Positions 43,749 to 53,011 of a DNA stretch of 64,000 nucleotides are shown here, in pieces. The translations under genes were made by a program, and so were the position numbers. The notes below the pieces were generated by a model that was not told the origin of the DNA, searched no databases, and was given only the letters and a program-made list of their open reading frames with translations. The stretch's first letter is position 1. Every line of letters starts with the position of its first letter. The stretch is from Haliscomenobacter hydrossis DSM 1100 (GTDB taxonomy: Bacteria; Bacteroidota; Bacteroidia; Chitinophagales; Saprospiraceae), in assembly GCF_000212735.1 (NCBI RefSeq), contig NC_015510.1, forward strand, positions 3,776,001 through 3,840,000. Reading direction: 5' to 3'.

Positions 43749-44816
43749 ATGCCTTCCCCAACTGTTTTTGCCTATTTCGGATTTACCGAGGATTTACACC
43801 TTGAGCCGCTAGGTAGCGGCAATATCAACGATACCTGGCTGGGGACTTCAGCAACGGGTGAAAAAGTAGTATTGCAACGCATCAATACCGTAGTTTTTCC
43901 CTATCCGGAGCGCATCATGCACAATTACTGGATCGTATTGGCCCATCTACGCAGCAAGAACCTCAAGCTGCGATTGCCCAATCTTTTTCCCGGAATCGAC
44001 GGCCAGGGCTATTTGTTTGATGAGGAGGGCAACTGCTGGCGGGCGGTGCAATACCTGGAGAATACATTTGCCGTAGAGCACGCCGAAGAACCTTCCCAGG
44101 CGCGGCATGCCGGCGCGGTAGTGGGGACATTTTTAGCAGGTTTGGCCGATTTGGATCCGTCCGAGGTACAAGATGCTTTGCCCGGGTTTCACGATAGTTT
44201 GAGCCGCTACCAACATTTTTTGAAGGCGGTCAAAGCAGACCAGGCTGGACGCTTGGCTGAAGTGCAAACGGAAGTAGACTTTGTAAAACGCGAAGCAGCC
44301 GTTTTTGAAAAAATAAATCAATTGGGCTTGCCGCTGCGGGTTGTACACAATGACCCCAAAATTGCCAATGTTCTTTTTGATCGTTCCAGCCACGAGGCGA
44401 TTGCGCTCATCGATTGGGACACCATCCAGGCAGGAAGTTTTTTGTCAGACTTTGGCGATATGGTGCGGAGCATGGCACCCAGTTTTTCTGAAGATGAGCC
44501 CGATACCAGCAACGTGCACCTGGAGGTCCCGCTGTTTGAAGGATTGGTGCGTGGATTTGTGCCGACAATCCGGTCGGTATTAACCCCGGTAGAAAAAGAA
44601 AACCTGCTCCAGGGCGCTTTTTGGATCATTCTGGAACAAATGATGCGCTTTTTGGGCGACTACCTCAATGGCGATCAGTACTACAAGATTCAATATCCCG
44701 AGCACAACATCGTCAGGGCGCGCAACCAGATGGCGCTCTACCAATCCATCAAAGAGAAAGAGGAGGAATTGCAACAGATTTTGGCGAAGCACCTCCAAAT
44801 ACATGCTAAGGCTTAG
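43749..44816 (+). CDS. Aminoglycoside-phosphotransferase-fold sugar kinase (NahK-like)
   Basis: A 355-residue APH-superfamily kinase. The catalytic loop VVHNDPKIANVLFD (D of HxD, N downstream) and metal loop IALIDWDTIQAGSFLSDFGDMVRS at about 200-240 closely follow N-acetylhexosamine 1-kinase NahK rather than antibiotic kinases. GSGNINDTWLG near the N-terminus is the ATP loop. With the upstream nucleotidyltransferase it probably makes an activated amino sugar. Its stop codon overlaps the end of the convergent DUF6089 gene by 11 bases. Confidence 0.85.
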   Translation: MPSPTVFAYFGFTEDLHLEPLGSGNINDTWLGTSATGEKVVLQRINTVVFPYPERIMHNYWIVLAHLRSKNLKLRLPNLFPGIDGQGYLFDEEGNCWRAVQYLENTFAVEHAEEPSQARHAGAVVGTFLAGLADLDPSEVQDALPGFHDSLSRYQHFLKAVKADQAGRLAEVQTEVDFVKREAAVFEKINQLGLPLRVVHNDPKIANVLFDRSSHEAIALIDWDTIQAGSFLSDFGDMVRSMAPSFSEDEPDTSNVHLEVPLFEGLVRGFVPTIRSVLTPVEKENLLQGAFWIILEQMMRFLGDYLNGDQYYKIQYPEHNIVRARNQMALYQSIKEKEEELQQILAKHLQIHAKA

Positions 44817-45642
44817 GGCAAGCCAAATTGCCAAAGTAGCGCACAATGCCAATCTGAATAAACACTAGATTGTCTTTGTTGCTGCTATTGCCCCTTTGGG
44901 AACCTTCTTTGCCCAATTGGCTGCTGTCAACCCCCGGAATCATGATCGACCGGTCGGACAATGCTGAGGCAACTTCGCCACGGGTACGCAAAAGGTCTTT
45001 TTTATCGGGATAAACAGTGCTCACGTCGTCGATGTAATCCGTGAAAGCCGCACGGGCACCTAGTTCAAAGTTCAAACTCCAGTCTTTGCTCACGTCAATT
45101 TTAAAGCCGCCACCGTATACAAAACTACCACTCACGCCGTAGTATTCTTCTCCTTTGAACTGGCCTTCGGTGCCCAGTTCGCGCAGGTTGTAGCGCGTGC
45201 CATCCAACTCTGCCGTGGGATTGAACGAAAAAGCCGAAAATCCGGTGAAAACGTAGGGTGTAAAAAATTCCGAACGACTGCCGTGCACGTACGGCAAAAA
45301 GTTGACTTCAATCTGGCCACTCACGTCAAATACCTCGGAGCGAAAACTCAAGTTCCGTGCCCGCTCAAAAGGGTTTTTGGAGCGGGCATCATCCCCACTC
45401 ACGATGCCATAACCACCGCCCAGCTTGAAACAGATGCGGTTGTTGAAGTTGTAACGTGCAATGACGCCCCCCGCTGGACGTGGTTCGCCCAGGTCGTAGC
45501 TGGTATTGAGGTCGCCAAAATAATAGGCGGTACCCAACCAAACTCCGGCTTCCCAACCTTTTTGAGCCCAACTTTGGGTCAAAGAGAAGCTCAATAAAAC
45601 GAATAAAACTATCCTCAAAAACGGCTTTCCACTCAGAATCAT
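44806..45642 (-). CDS. DUF6089 family outer-membrane beta-barrel protein
   Basis: A 278-residue protein with signal peptide (ILSGKPFLRIVLFVLLSFSLTQSWA) and an OmpA/OmpW-like barrel (GWEAGVWLGTAYYFGDLN, alternating aromatic strands, ending VFIQIGIVRYFGN). It resembles the Bacteroidota family DUF6089. ATG 45642 gives the signal peptide; the frame continues upstream into the palindrome at 45669, which is not coding. Probably structural or porin-like in the outer membrane. Confidence 0.82.
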   Translation of the reverse strand: MILSGKPFLRIVLFVLLSFSLTQSWAQKGWEAGVWLGTAYYFGDLNTSYDLGEPRPAGGVIARYNFNNRICFKLGGGYGIVSGDDARSKNPFERARNLSFRSEVFDVSGQIEVNFLPYVHGSRSEFFTPYVFTGFSAFSFNPTAELDGTRYNLRELGTEGQFKGEEYYGVSGSFVYGGGFKIDVSKDWSLNFELGARAAFTDYIDDVSTVYPDKKDLLRTRGEVASALSDRSIMIPGVDSSQLGKEGSQRGNSSNKDNLVFIQIGIVRYFGNLACPKP

Positions 45643-45668
45643 ATGATGCACAGGCTTGAATTTTGCAT

Positions 45669-45832
45669 TAGAGTGTGTTTGGGGTTCTACTTCGCAAGCG
45701 AAAATGAGCAAAAAATTGCTCCAATGAGGCACAAAAAGCGGAGTTTAGCAGCGCTAAATGAGCATTTTGGGAACGAAGTTGGAGCAAATTTTTGCCATTT
45801 GCAGCGCGAAGTAAAATCCCAAACACACTCTA
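45669..45832. repeat. Long hairpin element C (TAGCGCTGCTA core)
   Basis: Perfect 15-bp arms TAGAGTGTGTTTGGG (45669-45683) and complement (45818-45832). The centre, read in reverse, is TTCGTTCCCAAAATGCTCAT then TTAGCGCTGCTAAACTCCGC, matching element A with about six differences over 54 bases. The following 410 bases up to 46243 are AT-rich with no ORF of note. Confidence 0.88.
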
Positions 45833-46243
45833 GTGAACGATAAAAGGAAGGGTAAAGGTACGGAGCGGTAGCTTTTTTTTAGGTGTTCGGTAGGGTTTTG
45901 GTTTATTTTGCACAGAATAAGTGTCACCTTGTTTGCTTTTCTCTGTATTTTCTTCGTTAGATGCTATTGTGTTATTGTCTAAAAGTCTATTTAGGAAAAG
46001 GATTTTATGTAAAATATATTGTTAGATGAAAAACACTCTTCGCTCCTGCAAATGGATGAAAAAATTCAAAAATTTGGTTGATTTGGTACAAGAACGACCT
46101 TTTTTCGCAGAATGGTAAAACAATGTGCACCGTGTGAAAAATGTTAATTTTTGTTTTTTTAACATTGCAAATTCGATTAATTGGAAATGTAGCAATATTA
46201 TTGTGGCGAAAATAAAATTCCTCCTAATCCTAAATCCTTTGTC

Positions 46244-48598
46244 ATGAAATCGAGAGTTTTCAAGTTTTCAAGTTTTACTTTTCTGATATTACTAACGATT
46301 AACTCCCTAAATGCTCAGAGTTTTTCGTGTGGAACGGTAGCTTCACCAAATCACGCATTTACAATACCACCATCTTCAGCAACATCGAATCAAAATAATT
46401 ACAATTTACCAATACACTTCTATATTATTACAAATCAAGGGACACTACCAGGTCTAGCACTAAATCCAAATTACAACCTTGTAAAACACATCCGAGAATC
46501 ACTCAATTTCGCAAATACGGCCTTTAGTAGTGCAAATATGTCTTTTTACCCATCAGCCTTCACTTTTTATGAATCAAGTGCATTATTTGATGCGGGAGAC
46601 CAGTTAAACTCGTTGTACAATACGATACATGATAATGATGCAATAAATGTTTATATTGTAAACAGTTATTCTACATTTATAGGGCGTGTGGGGCAAGCTG
46701 CTCAGCCCTTGGCAAGCGTACCTATTAACAACGTACTTTCTATAAGAGCTATTTCAGCACCAAACTTAGTTCACGTATTAGCTCATGAGTTAGGCCATTA
46801 TTTTAATTTGGACCATACTTTTCGAGGCACAGGTGGTTTATCAAATCCAGAATCTGATTGTACCAATCAAGGCGATAAAATATGCGATACGCCACAAGAA
46901 CCAGATTTCGATATTCAGGTAGACTGCGGTAGTTCCACTTGGATATGTACAAGCGGCTGTTTTTCATGTTCTATTCCTACCTGTACCACTACTCATACCG
47001 TGCTGAATCAGTCGAGAACATTTACCCCGGATAAAAAAAATATTATGGGCTATAATGATCAGTGTTTTCCTGATCATTTCTCTTTAAATCAAAAAGAAAA
47101 AATGTACAATGAATTGATATATAATACATATAGAGCGTTTCTCATCCAAGGCTCAAATCCTCCATCTGTCCCCTTACCATCAGAAAATGCATATGTTTAC
47201 CGCACTAATAATTCAGGAACGAGTCCGGTTGTTTCGCAATTTGGAAGTATGCCTATTCAGCTTTCTAAAACAGGTGTCTCCCCGGTAACGAGTACTACGC
47301 TATCCACGGGTGGGCCTTATGAAGTGGATAGAGGGATTTTTCTGCCTCAAAATATTACTGCAACGATAGCCCCTACCAGAAACGGAACTGGCTACTTAGT
47401 TCCATCATGGGGGCTCAGTTTATCCGATTTGATAAAGATTCAGCAGCATATTTTAGGCACAACGCTCTTGCCTAAACCTTACGCTTGGATTGCTGCAGAT
47501 GTGACCAACAATGGCTTAATTCAAGATGATGATAAAACTCAAATACAACAAGTCATACTTGGTAACATAAGTTCATTTCCGTCCGTACCTTCTTGGCGTA
47601 TGGTGCCTGTTTTTGCATTGCAAGATCCTGTGTTTTCTAGCGAATTCAATAGCAACCCCTTTACTGCCATCTGGACAATGAGTAGTGGTATTCAAGTAGG
47701 CTATAACTTAGCCCTTATAGGTGGAACCAAAACCTATTTTGATGATCTTGAAATCAATTTGAACAATCCAAACATCAACCAGTCCAGTACATTTTCCTTT
47801 CAAGCCATAAAATCTGGTGATGTCAATTTCTCCGCACAAGTAAACTCTGCGAATACGTTTAGAAATGAGGATTTTCAGCCTGATTTGAGAACTACAGAAA
47901 AATACAGGTTGCAATCAAGTTTGGAGAATTGTCTTGAAGCAGGTAAATCTTATTCAGTAAGTATTGCTGCTCAGGGTAATAACCTAATCTATGGATACCA
48001 ATTAGGAATAAAATTCGATCCGAGTCATCTTGAAATTTCTGGAGTAGATAAGGGATCTGTCAACTATTTCAGTTTGGATAATTTTAATTTGAAAAAACTA
48101 AAAGAAGGGGAGTTTCGCACAGTATGGCTGGATTTTGAAAAAAATGAAAAAATCCGAGTAAGCGAAAAGAAAGATTTATTCAAAATGATCGTTAATCCCC
48201 GAGTAAAAGTCTGCAATTTGGATCAGATCCTAGGATTAAACGACCAAACTTTAGAAAATTTATTCTATGATGAGAATAGTCGATTGATTGATTTGGAATT
48301 AACGGCTTCTGCTCAAGAGTTGAAAAAAGACGATATCAACAACGATATCCTCCTAAATGTATTTCCCAATCCTACCTCTGGCGAAATCAACTTTGAAATA
48401 AGCGTACAGAGCAAAGCTAAGGTGAATATTTCGCTGCGGGATAGTTTTGGTAAGACTGTTACATTGAACCAGACGGTTAATGCAGGTTCGAATAAAGTAA
48501 CGCTTACTCATGAACTTCGATCTTTATCGTCAGGAATTATCTACTACACAATACAATTGAGCACTAAAGCTTATTCTGGTACATTTTTCAAAATCTAA
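46244..48598 (+). CDS. Secreted M43-type metalloprotease with dockerin-like and T9SS domains
   Basis: A 784-residue exported protein: signal peptide (to about residue 25, NSLNAQS), then a pappalysin/M43-like zinc protease with HELGHYFNLDH at 181-191 and the Met-turn NIMG at 266-269. A dockerin-like pair of calcium loops follows at about 395-450 (LSLSDLIKIQQHILGTTL ... AADVTNNGLIQDDDKTQIQQVILG), then a C-terminal type IX sorting domain (LNVFPNPTSGEINFEI to FFKI). It should be transported across the outer membrane and act outside. The coding region is clearly more AT-rich than most of the window. Confidence 0.9.
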   Translation: MKSRVFKFSSFTFLILLTINSLNAQSFSCGTVASPNHAFTIPPSSATSNQNNYNLPIHFYIITNQGTLPGLALNPNYNLVKHIRESLNFANTAFSSANMSFYPSAFTFYESSALFDAGDQLNSLYNTIHDNDAINVYIVNSYSTFIGRVGQAAQPLASVPINNVLSIRAISAPNLVHVLAHELGHYFNLDHTFRGTGGLSNPESDCTNQGDKICDTPQEPDFDIQVDCGSSTWICTSGCFSCSIPTCTTTHTVLNQSRTFTPDKKNIMGYNDQCFPDHFSLNQKEKMYNELIYNTYRAFLIQGSNPPSVPLPSENAYVYRTNNSGTSPVVSQFGSMPIQLSKTGVSPVTSTTLSTGGPYEVDRGIFLPQNITATIAPTRNGTGYLVPSWGLSLSDLIKIQQHILGTTLLPKPYAWIAADVTNNGLIQDDDKTQIQQVILGNISSFPSVPSWRMVPVFALQDPVFSSEFNSNPFTAIWTMSSGIQVGYNLALIGGTKTYFDDLEINLNNPNINQSSTFSFQAIKSGDVNFSAQVNSANTFRNEDFQPDLRTTEKYRLQSSLENCLEAGKSYSVSIAAQGNNLIYGYQLGIKFDPSHLEISGVDKGSVNYFSLDNFNLKKLKEGEFRTVWLDFEKNEKIRVSEKKDLFKMIVNPRVKVCNLDQILGLNDQTLENLFYDENSRLIDLELTASAQELKKDDINNDILLNVFPNPTSGEINFEISVQSKAKVNISLRDSFGKTVTLNQTVNAGSNKVTLTHELRSLSSGIIYYTIQLSTKAYSGTFFKI

Positions 48599-48615
48599 TA
48601 CTTATAACCTATAAT

Positions 48616-48643
48616 CGGCCTGAGGAGTTGCTACCTCAGGCCG
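48616..48643 (+). terminator. Hairpin between the two secreted-protein genes
   Basis: CGGCCTGAGG (48616-48625) pairs perfectly with CCTCAGGCCG (48634-48643), followed by a T-rich stretch. The next ATG is only 19 bases on, so it may attenuate rather than end transcription. Confidence 0.75.
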
Positions 48644-48661
48644 ACTCAAATTTTTCATCCC

Positions 48662-50980
48662 ATGAACTACAAAACCACACTTCACATTCTTGTGCTTTGT
48701 GTATTTTTTCCAATTCTCGGATTTGCACAAACATCATCCACTGGCAAACGTATCTACGTCGCTGCCGCTGCCACTGCTGGGTCAGAGGCAGATGGCCAAA
48801 GTTGGAATACTGCATTTACGGATTTGCAACTGGCATTAAGGAATACCCAAAAAGGAGATTCAATTTGGATTGCCAAAGGGAAATATTTTCCTACATTAAG
48901 TAGTGATAGAAATATATCATTTAGTATACCTGTTGGTGTGAAAATTTTCGGAGGATTTACAGGAATAGAACATTCAATAAATGATCGAAATTGGGATTTA
49001 CATCAGACAATATTTTCCGGAGAAATTAGTAGCACAAAAAAAGCTTTACATGTTGTCACATTAACTAATCCAGATTCCTCAAATATTATTGATGGAATTA
49101 TAATAGAGCATGGAGCAGCTTATAGAGATCAATCCAATTCAAATGCATTACAGAGAGGAGGAGGTCTTTTGATTGTCATGAATGATCAGCAAAAAAAAGG
49201 AGGGTCAATCATAAGAAACTGTATTTTTAAGAATAATATCGCTTTATCAGGGGGTGCTATAGCTATTGAAGAAAATTCAAATGGAGGTCATTGGAAAATT
49301 CAAAACTGTATATTTCAAAAAAATGCCGCAGGAACCTCAGGAGGTGCGATTTTTTGTTCTTCAAATAATATGGCTTCAATATTAGAAATTGATAAAAGCC
49401 AATTCAACTTAAACGAATCTGGAAATTTTGGCTCTGCTATATCCCATAATTTTCTCGGTAATTTAACAATAAAAAAATCAGGCTTCGACAGAAATGAGAC
49501 TCTGGGGGTCGGGGAGGTTAGATTCGATAATGTTGGTGGTGACTTTTTGCTTGAGGATTGTACATTTTCAGGAGAAAAAATGGTTGGAGGGAGTGCTATT
49601 GATATTGTTTTATATGGTAAAATAGCGCCAAATCAAACAGACTCGATCTCTATTATTGTCAGGCGTACTAAATTTTCAAATGTTGGTAGTGGTGACGGTG
49701 GAGCTATTTCTATTTCACAAGAAGGAGAAAATGTAAAAACAGAAATTATTATAGAAGACTGTGATATTGAGGAGTCTATTAGTGATTTGGGAAGAAATGC
49801 CATCAATATTGAAAACAGAGTTTCCTCAAGTCAAGTGCATTTTTCTATCAAGCATTGTCAGTTTTTTGAAAATAAAATCCCACGAAGGGTATTCGGATCA
49901 GTTAACTTGACAAATTATGCTGATATAGGTTATGCATTAGAGGGCATCATAAATAATTGTGTTTTTTACAAAAATGCCCAAGCAATTAATATCAATCAAT
50001 ATAAAAACGGCAAAACCAAACTACTAGTCCTAAACTCTACATTTTTCAACAATAGTCAAAGCGACATACTCAATAACCGAAGAGAACCAGATTCCCAAAT
50101 CGAAGTTACCCTCCAAAACTCCATCTTCTACGAAAAACCTGGACCACTAAGCGCCATCCTCCAAAACACCAATTCAAGCGATCTCAAAGGTTTTACGTTC
50201 AACCACTGCCTATTCAGCGCTCCAGCTTGCAAAACCACCACGGATACCCTCGGTTGTGGCATGGGCAATATTTTTGGCCAATATCCCAAATTTGTAGACA
50301 GCAGTACAGTACAAGGCCTAAAGTTGGCTCCCGGTTCCGTAGCCATCAATGCCGGGCGTTGGGATCCCGGCTTATCCGCATTGGATGTATTGGGGCAGCC
50401 CCGCGTGCAAGACTGTAAGGTAGACCTCGGTGCCTACGAAAGCCCGAGCGTATTGAACCCTGCTGATACCCTGGTTACCAAAGCCCAAATCCGCAGTACG
50501 CCAGTCAATTTGGCGCTGGGGGAGATTGGCATCCAGCAAATCAGTGGTGGTTTTCCACCTTATCAGCTGCGCTGGGAAAATGGTGACAGCACACGCGTTC
50601 GCAGTGGTTTGCCTGCTGGGCAATACCAACTGACCATCACTGACCAGCAAGGTTGTTTCAAAATCTATCGCTATACGGTGCCTTTTACCACGGCTACGCG
50701 GGATGTTCCCCACGCACAAGGTCAACTGAGCCTCGTTCCCAATCCCCTTATGGCTGGCCAACAACTCAGCCTACGTTACCGCGATTTTTTACCAGGAAAA
50801 TGGCACTTGCAAGTGTTGGATTTGACGGGTAAAGTGGTTTTACAACGAAGCCTCGTGTTGCAAACAAAAGGAGAAACTTCCCTGCCAACCACTCAACTTC
50901 CCGCAGGCATGTACCTGCTTACTTTGCAGCGCAATGAGGCTTTTTTGAGTGCAAAAATGATGGTAATTGATCGTCAGTGA
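48662..50980 (+). CDS. Secreted right-handed beta-helix protein with T9SS domain
   Basis: A 772-residue exported protein: signal peptide (LHILVLCVFFPILGFA), a parallel beta-helix over about 30-600 (repeated patterns such as IIRNCIFKNNIALSGGAIAIEE and WKIQNCIFQKNAAGTSGGAIF), a small Ig/SprB-like segment (GEIGIQQISGGFPPYQLRWENGDSTRVRSGLPAGQYQLTITD) and a type IX sorting domain (LSLVPNPLMAGQQLSLRYRD to VIDRQ). No catalytic residues are evident; adhesin or polysaccharide lyase-like roles are possible. Base composition changes within the gene at about 50.05 kb, from AT-rich to typical. Confidence 0.88.
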   Translation: MNYKTTLHILVLCVFFPILGFAQTSSTGKRIYVAAAATAGSEADGQSWNTAFTDLQLALRNTQKGDSIWIAKGKYFPTLSSDRNISFSIPVGVKIFGGFTGIEHSINDRNWDLHQTIFSGEISSTKKALHVVTLTNPDSSNIIDGIIIEHGAAYRDQSNSNALQRGGGLLIVMNDQQKKGGSIIRNCIFKNNIALSGGAIAIEENSNGGHWKIQNCIFQKNAAGTSGGAIFCSSNNMASILEIDKSQFNLNESGNFGSAISHNFLGNLTIKKSGFDRNETLGVGEVRFDNVGGDFLLEDCTFSGEKMVGGSAIDIVLYGKIAPNQTDSISIIVRRTKFSNVGSGDGGAISISQEGENVKTEIIIEDCDIEESISDLGRNAINIENRVSSSQVHFSIKHCQFFENKIPRRVFGSVNLTNYADIGYALEGIINNCVFYKNAQAININQYKNGKTKLLVLNSTFFNNSQSDILNNRREPDSQIEVTLQNSIFYEKPGPLSAILQNTNSSDLKGFTFNHCLFSAPACKTTTDTLGCGMGNIFGQYPKFVDSSTVQGLKLAPGSVAINAGRWDPGLSALDVLGQPRVQDCKVDLGAYESPSVLNPADTLVTKAQIRSTPVNLALGEIGIQQISGGFPPYQLRWENGDSTRVRSGLPAGQYQLTITDQQGCFKIYRYTVPFTTATRDVPHAQGQLSLVPNPLMAGQQLSLRYRDFLPGKWHLQVLDLTGKVVLQRSLVLQTKGETSLPTTQLPAGMYLLTLQRNEAFLSAKMMVIDRQ

Positions 50981-51038
50981 TGATGATTAAGCCAGGGTCC
51001 TAGGTATAGCATCTGCAAGGCAATGCGGGAATGGCCTT

Positions 51039-51160
51039 ATTGAAATCCCGATTTTGCGGAAGTGGAGGCGGATGAAGCGAAAAACTGTTTGAGTCCCGAC
51101 GCAGGAGGGGCGAGTTTTTTTCGCGCCGCCGGAGCTTTTGCAAAATCGTAGGATTTCAAT
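51039..51160. repeat. Long hairpin next to the IS1634-like element
   Basis: ATTGAAATCCCGATTTTGC (51039-51057) pairs with 51140-51160, with two extra bases. The inner stem is GCGAAAAAC / GTTTTTTCGC with GACGCAGGAGGGGCGAG. It is followed by a second hairpin that the IS element has split (see 51197). Confidence 0.8.
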
Positions 51161-51196
51161 ACAGCCTTGATTTTTTTGGTTACTTTTTGCATCAAG

Positions 51197-52976
51197 CTCA
51201 CGTTTCGCGCAAAAAATCGGCAGTTTTTAAAAAATATGTAGCTTAGGCTGATGATAGTAGAGCAAGTTGACGATTTACCGATATTAGGTCATCAGTTGAA
51301 GGAATTAGGTTTGCCCACGATGCTGGAAGCTTATTTTCCGGATCACGGACATTGGCAAGGACTAAGTGGGGGGCAAGTACTCTTTGGCTGGTTACTGTAT
51401 ATCTTAAGTGAAAGTGACCACCGGTTATGTCATGTTGAGGATTGGGCGGAGTGCCACATACACATTCTATCGGCAATTATGGATAAGCTCGATATACGAA
51501 AGGTAGACTTTTGCGATGATCGTCTCGGACGACTTCTTGACCGCTTGAGTGATGACCAAGCATGGGAATCCTTTGAATGTGGGCTAGGTAAGCAAGTCGT
51601 TGAGGTTTATCAGGCAACGAACCCTTCCCAGACCAATGCTTCCTCAGTAGTGAGATCGGATTCGTTCAATGTTCCCCAGTTTCGAAAACCTAGTGATTTA
51701 TTTCGGCATGGATATAGCAAGCAACGCCGAGCCGATCTTCCTTTTTGTAAAGTCATGGTTGGTTATATAGATAGCCTTGGTATTCCTCTAGCTGTTGATA
51801 TAGTAAAGGGCAGTGGACCAGACTTTGAATATTATCTATCTGTTATCAATCGAATACAGCGAATGCTTAATCGTTCACAGAACTTATACGTCGGTGATTC
51901 GCAATTGGGAGCGACGTCAAACAGACTTGCTATACATACATCAGGGAACTATTATCTATGCCCGCTCAGTCAAAAACAAGTACATCCCGAAAAGTTTAAT
52001 GATTACTTGGACACAGTCCGGAGCGAAGGAATTGAAAATTTACCCAGTATATTTAACAAACAAACCGACACCAGGAAACCTGCCTATTTTTTTGAAGTAC
52101 AGGAAATTATACCTGATCCAGTTTGTGATATTCATTGGACAGAGCGTCGTTTGCTGGTGTACTCACCGCACTATGCTCAAGGATTAATTCAGTCATTCAA
52201 AAACAGGCTTGACGAAGCTGAAGAAAAAATTAGACTCCTCGTGATTAGTAAACCGGGACGGAGAAATCCAGCAACACTACAAGACTTGCATGCGCGTATA
52301 GGGACAATTACCGAAAAGTATAAAGTGGAAGGCTGCTTTGATGTTCAATGTGATGAAAACAGAACAACCATTACCGTTCAGCGACATAAGGATCGGCCAG
52401 CCCGTATGATAGAAAAAATCTCCCTTGGACTAAGCGTGAGCAGAAAAAACGTGGTCATTGAGGAATTAATCAGAAGGATCGGCTGGCAAATTTATGGGAG
52501 CAATGCTCCTGAAAACCTCTTTTCAGCAGCGCAGCTTGTAAAACTTTACCGTGATGAATATGCAATAGAGCATCTATTTGACTATTTTATCAATCGCGAT
52601 GTTGGGTTATTGCCCATCTATCTTAAAAAAGAGAACAGAGTCAAAGCCTTGATCCGTTTACTGAGCATAGCAATGAAATGCTCAATGCTCATACAGTATA
52701 GAGTTCGGTTGACTTTGCAGGAAAACGAAGATACCCTCAATGGAATTTATCCTGGGAACAAAGGAAGACAAACGGACAAACCTACTGCACCAATGCTTTT
52801 GAGGGCATTCAAAGGCGTCGCAATTGTATGCACTTTATCCAATGAAACAACATCCTTTCGCATGACGGCATTGAATAGTACACAGTCAACTATCCTTACA
52901 CTATTGAAGGCCCCTGATGTCTACAGTGGAATTGTTGACCTTTTGAAATCTATTTCAGTTTTGCGCGAAACGTGAG
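51197..52976 (+). mobile_element. Complete IS1634-like insertion sequence
   Basis: 1780 bp bounded by perfect 18-bp terminal inverted repeats CTCACGTTTCGCGCAAAA (51197-51214) and complement (52959-52976). A 6-bp target duplication ATCAAG stands on both sides (51191-51196 and 52977-52982). One transposase gene fills it, and its stop codon lies inside the right repeat. The undisturbed ends, duplication and ORF indicate a recent insertion. Confidence 0.93.
51251..52975 (+). CDS. IS1634-like (IS4 superfamily) DDE transposase
   Basis: A 574-residue transposase. GYSKQRRADLPFCKVMVGYIDSLGIPLAVDIVKGS at about 155-190 is the family's GxSKDxRPDLxQ block with the first Asp region, YVGDSQLGATSNRLA carries the second Asp, and YRDEYAIEHLFDYFINRDVGLLPIYLKKENRVKALIRLL the catalytic Glu block. 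The length is normal and there is no frameshift. The start ATG is 37 bases inside the left repeat. The frame ends within the right inverted repeat. Confidence 0.92.
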   Translation: MIVEQVDDLPILGHQLKELGLPTMLEAYFPDHGHWQGLSGGQVLFGWLLYILSESDHRLCHVEDWAECHIHILSAIMDKLDIRKVDFCDDRLGRLLDRLSDDQAWESFECGLGKQVVEVYQATNPSQTNASSVVRSDSFNVPQFRKPSDLFRHGYSKQRRADLPFCKVMVGYIDSLGIPLAVDIVKGSGPDFEYYLSVINRIQRMLNRSQNLYVGDSQLGATSNRLAIHTSGNYYLCPLSQKQVHPEKFNDYLDTVRSEGIENLPSIFNKQTDTRKPAYFFEVQEIIPDPVCDIHWTERRLLVYSPHYAQGLIQSFKNRLDEAEEKIRLLVISKPGRRNPATLQDLHARIGTITEKYKVEGCFDVQCDENRTTITVQRHKDRPARMIEKISLGLSVSRKNVVIEELIRRIGWQIYGSNAPENLFSAAQLVKLYRDEYAIEHLFDYFINRDVGLLPIYLKKENRVKALIRLLSIAMKCSMLIQYRVRLTLQENEDTLNGIYPGNKGRQTDKPTAPMLLRAFKGVAIVCTLSNETTSFRMTALNSTQSTILTLLKAPDVYSGIVDLLKSISVLRET

Positions 52977-53011
52977 ATCAAGGCAAAAAGTGACATGCAA
53001 TTAAAGGAGAA

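Noticed and set aside
43619..43812. Repeat region considered as a CRISPR array or a repeat protein
   Set aside because: Units are 9 bases with no spacers, and the frames encode only low-complexity Leu-Leu-Asn or Pro-Ser-Gln; it is a minisatellite hairpin.
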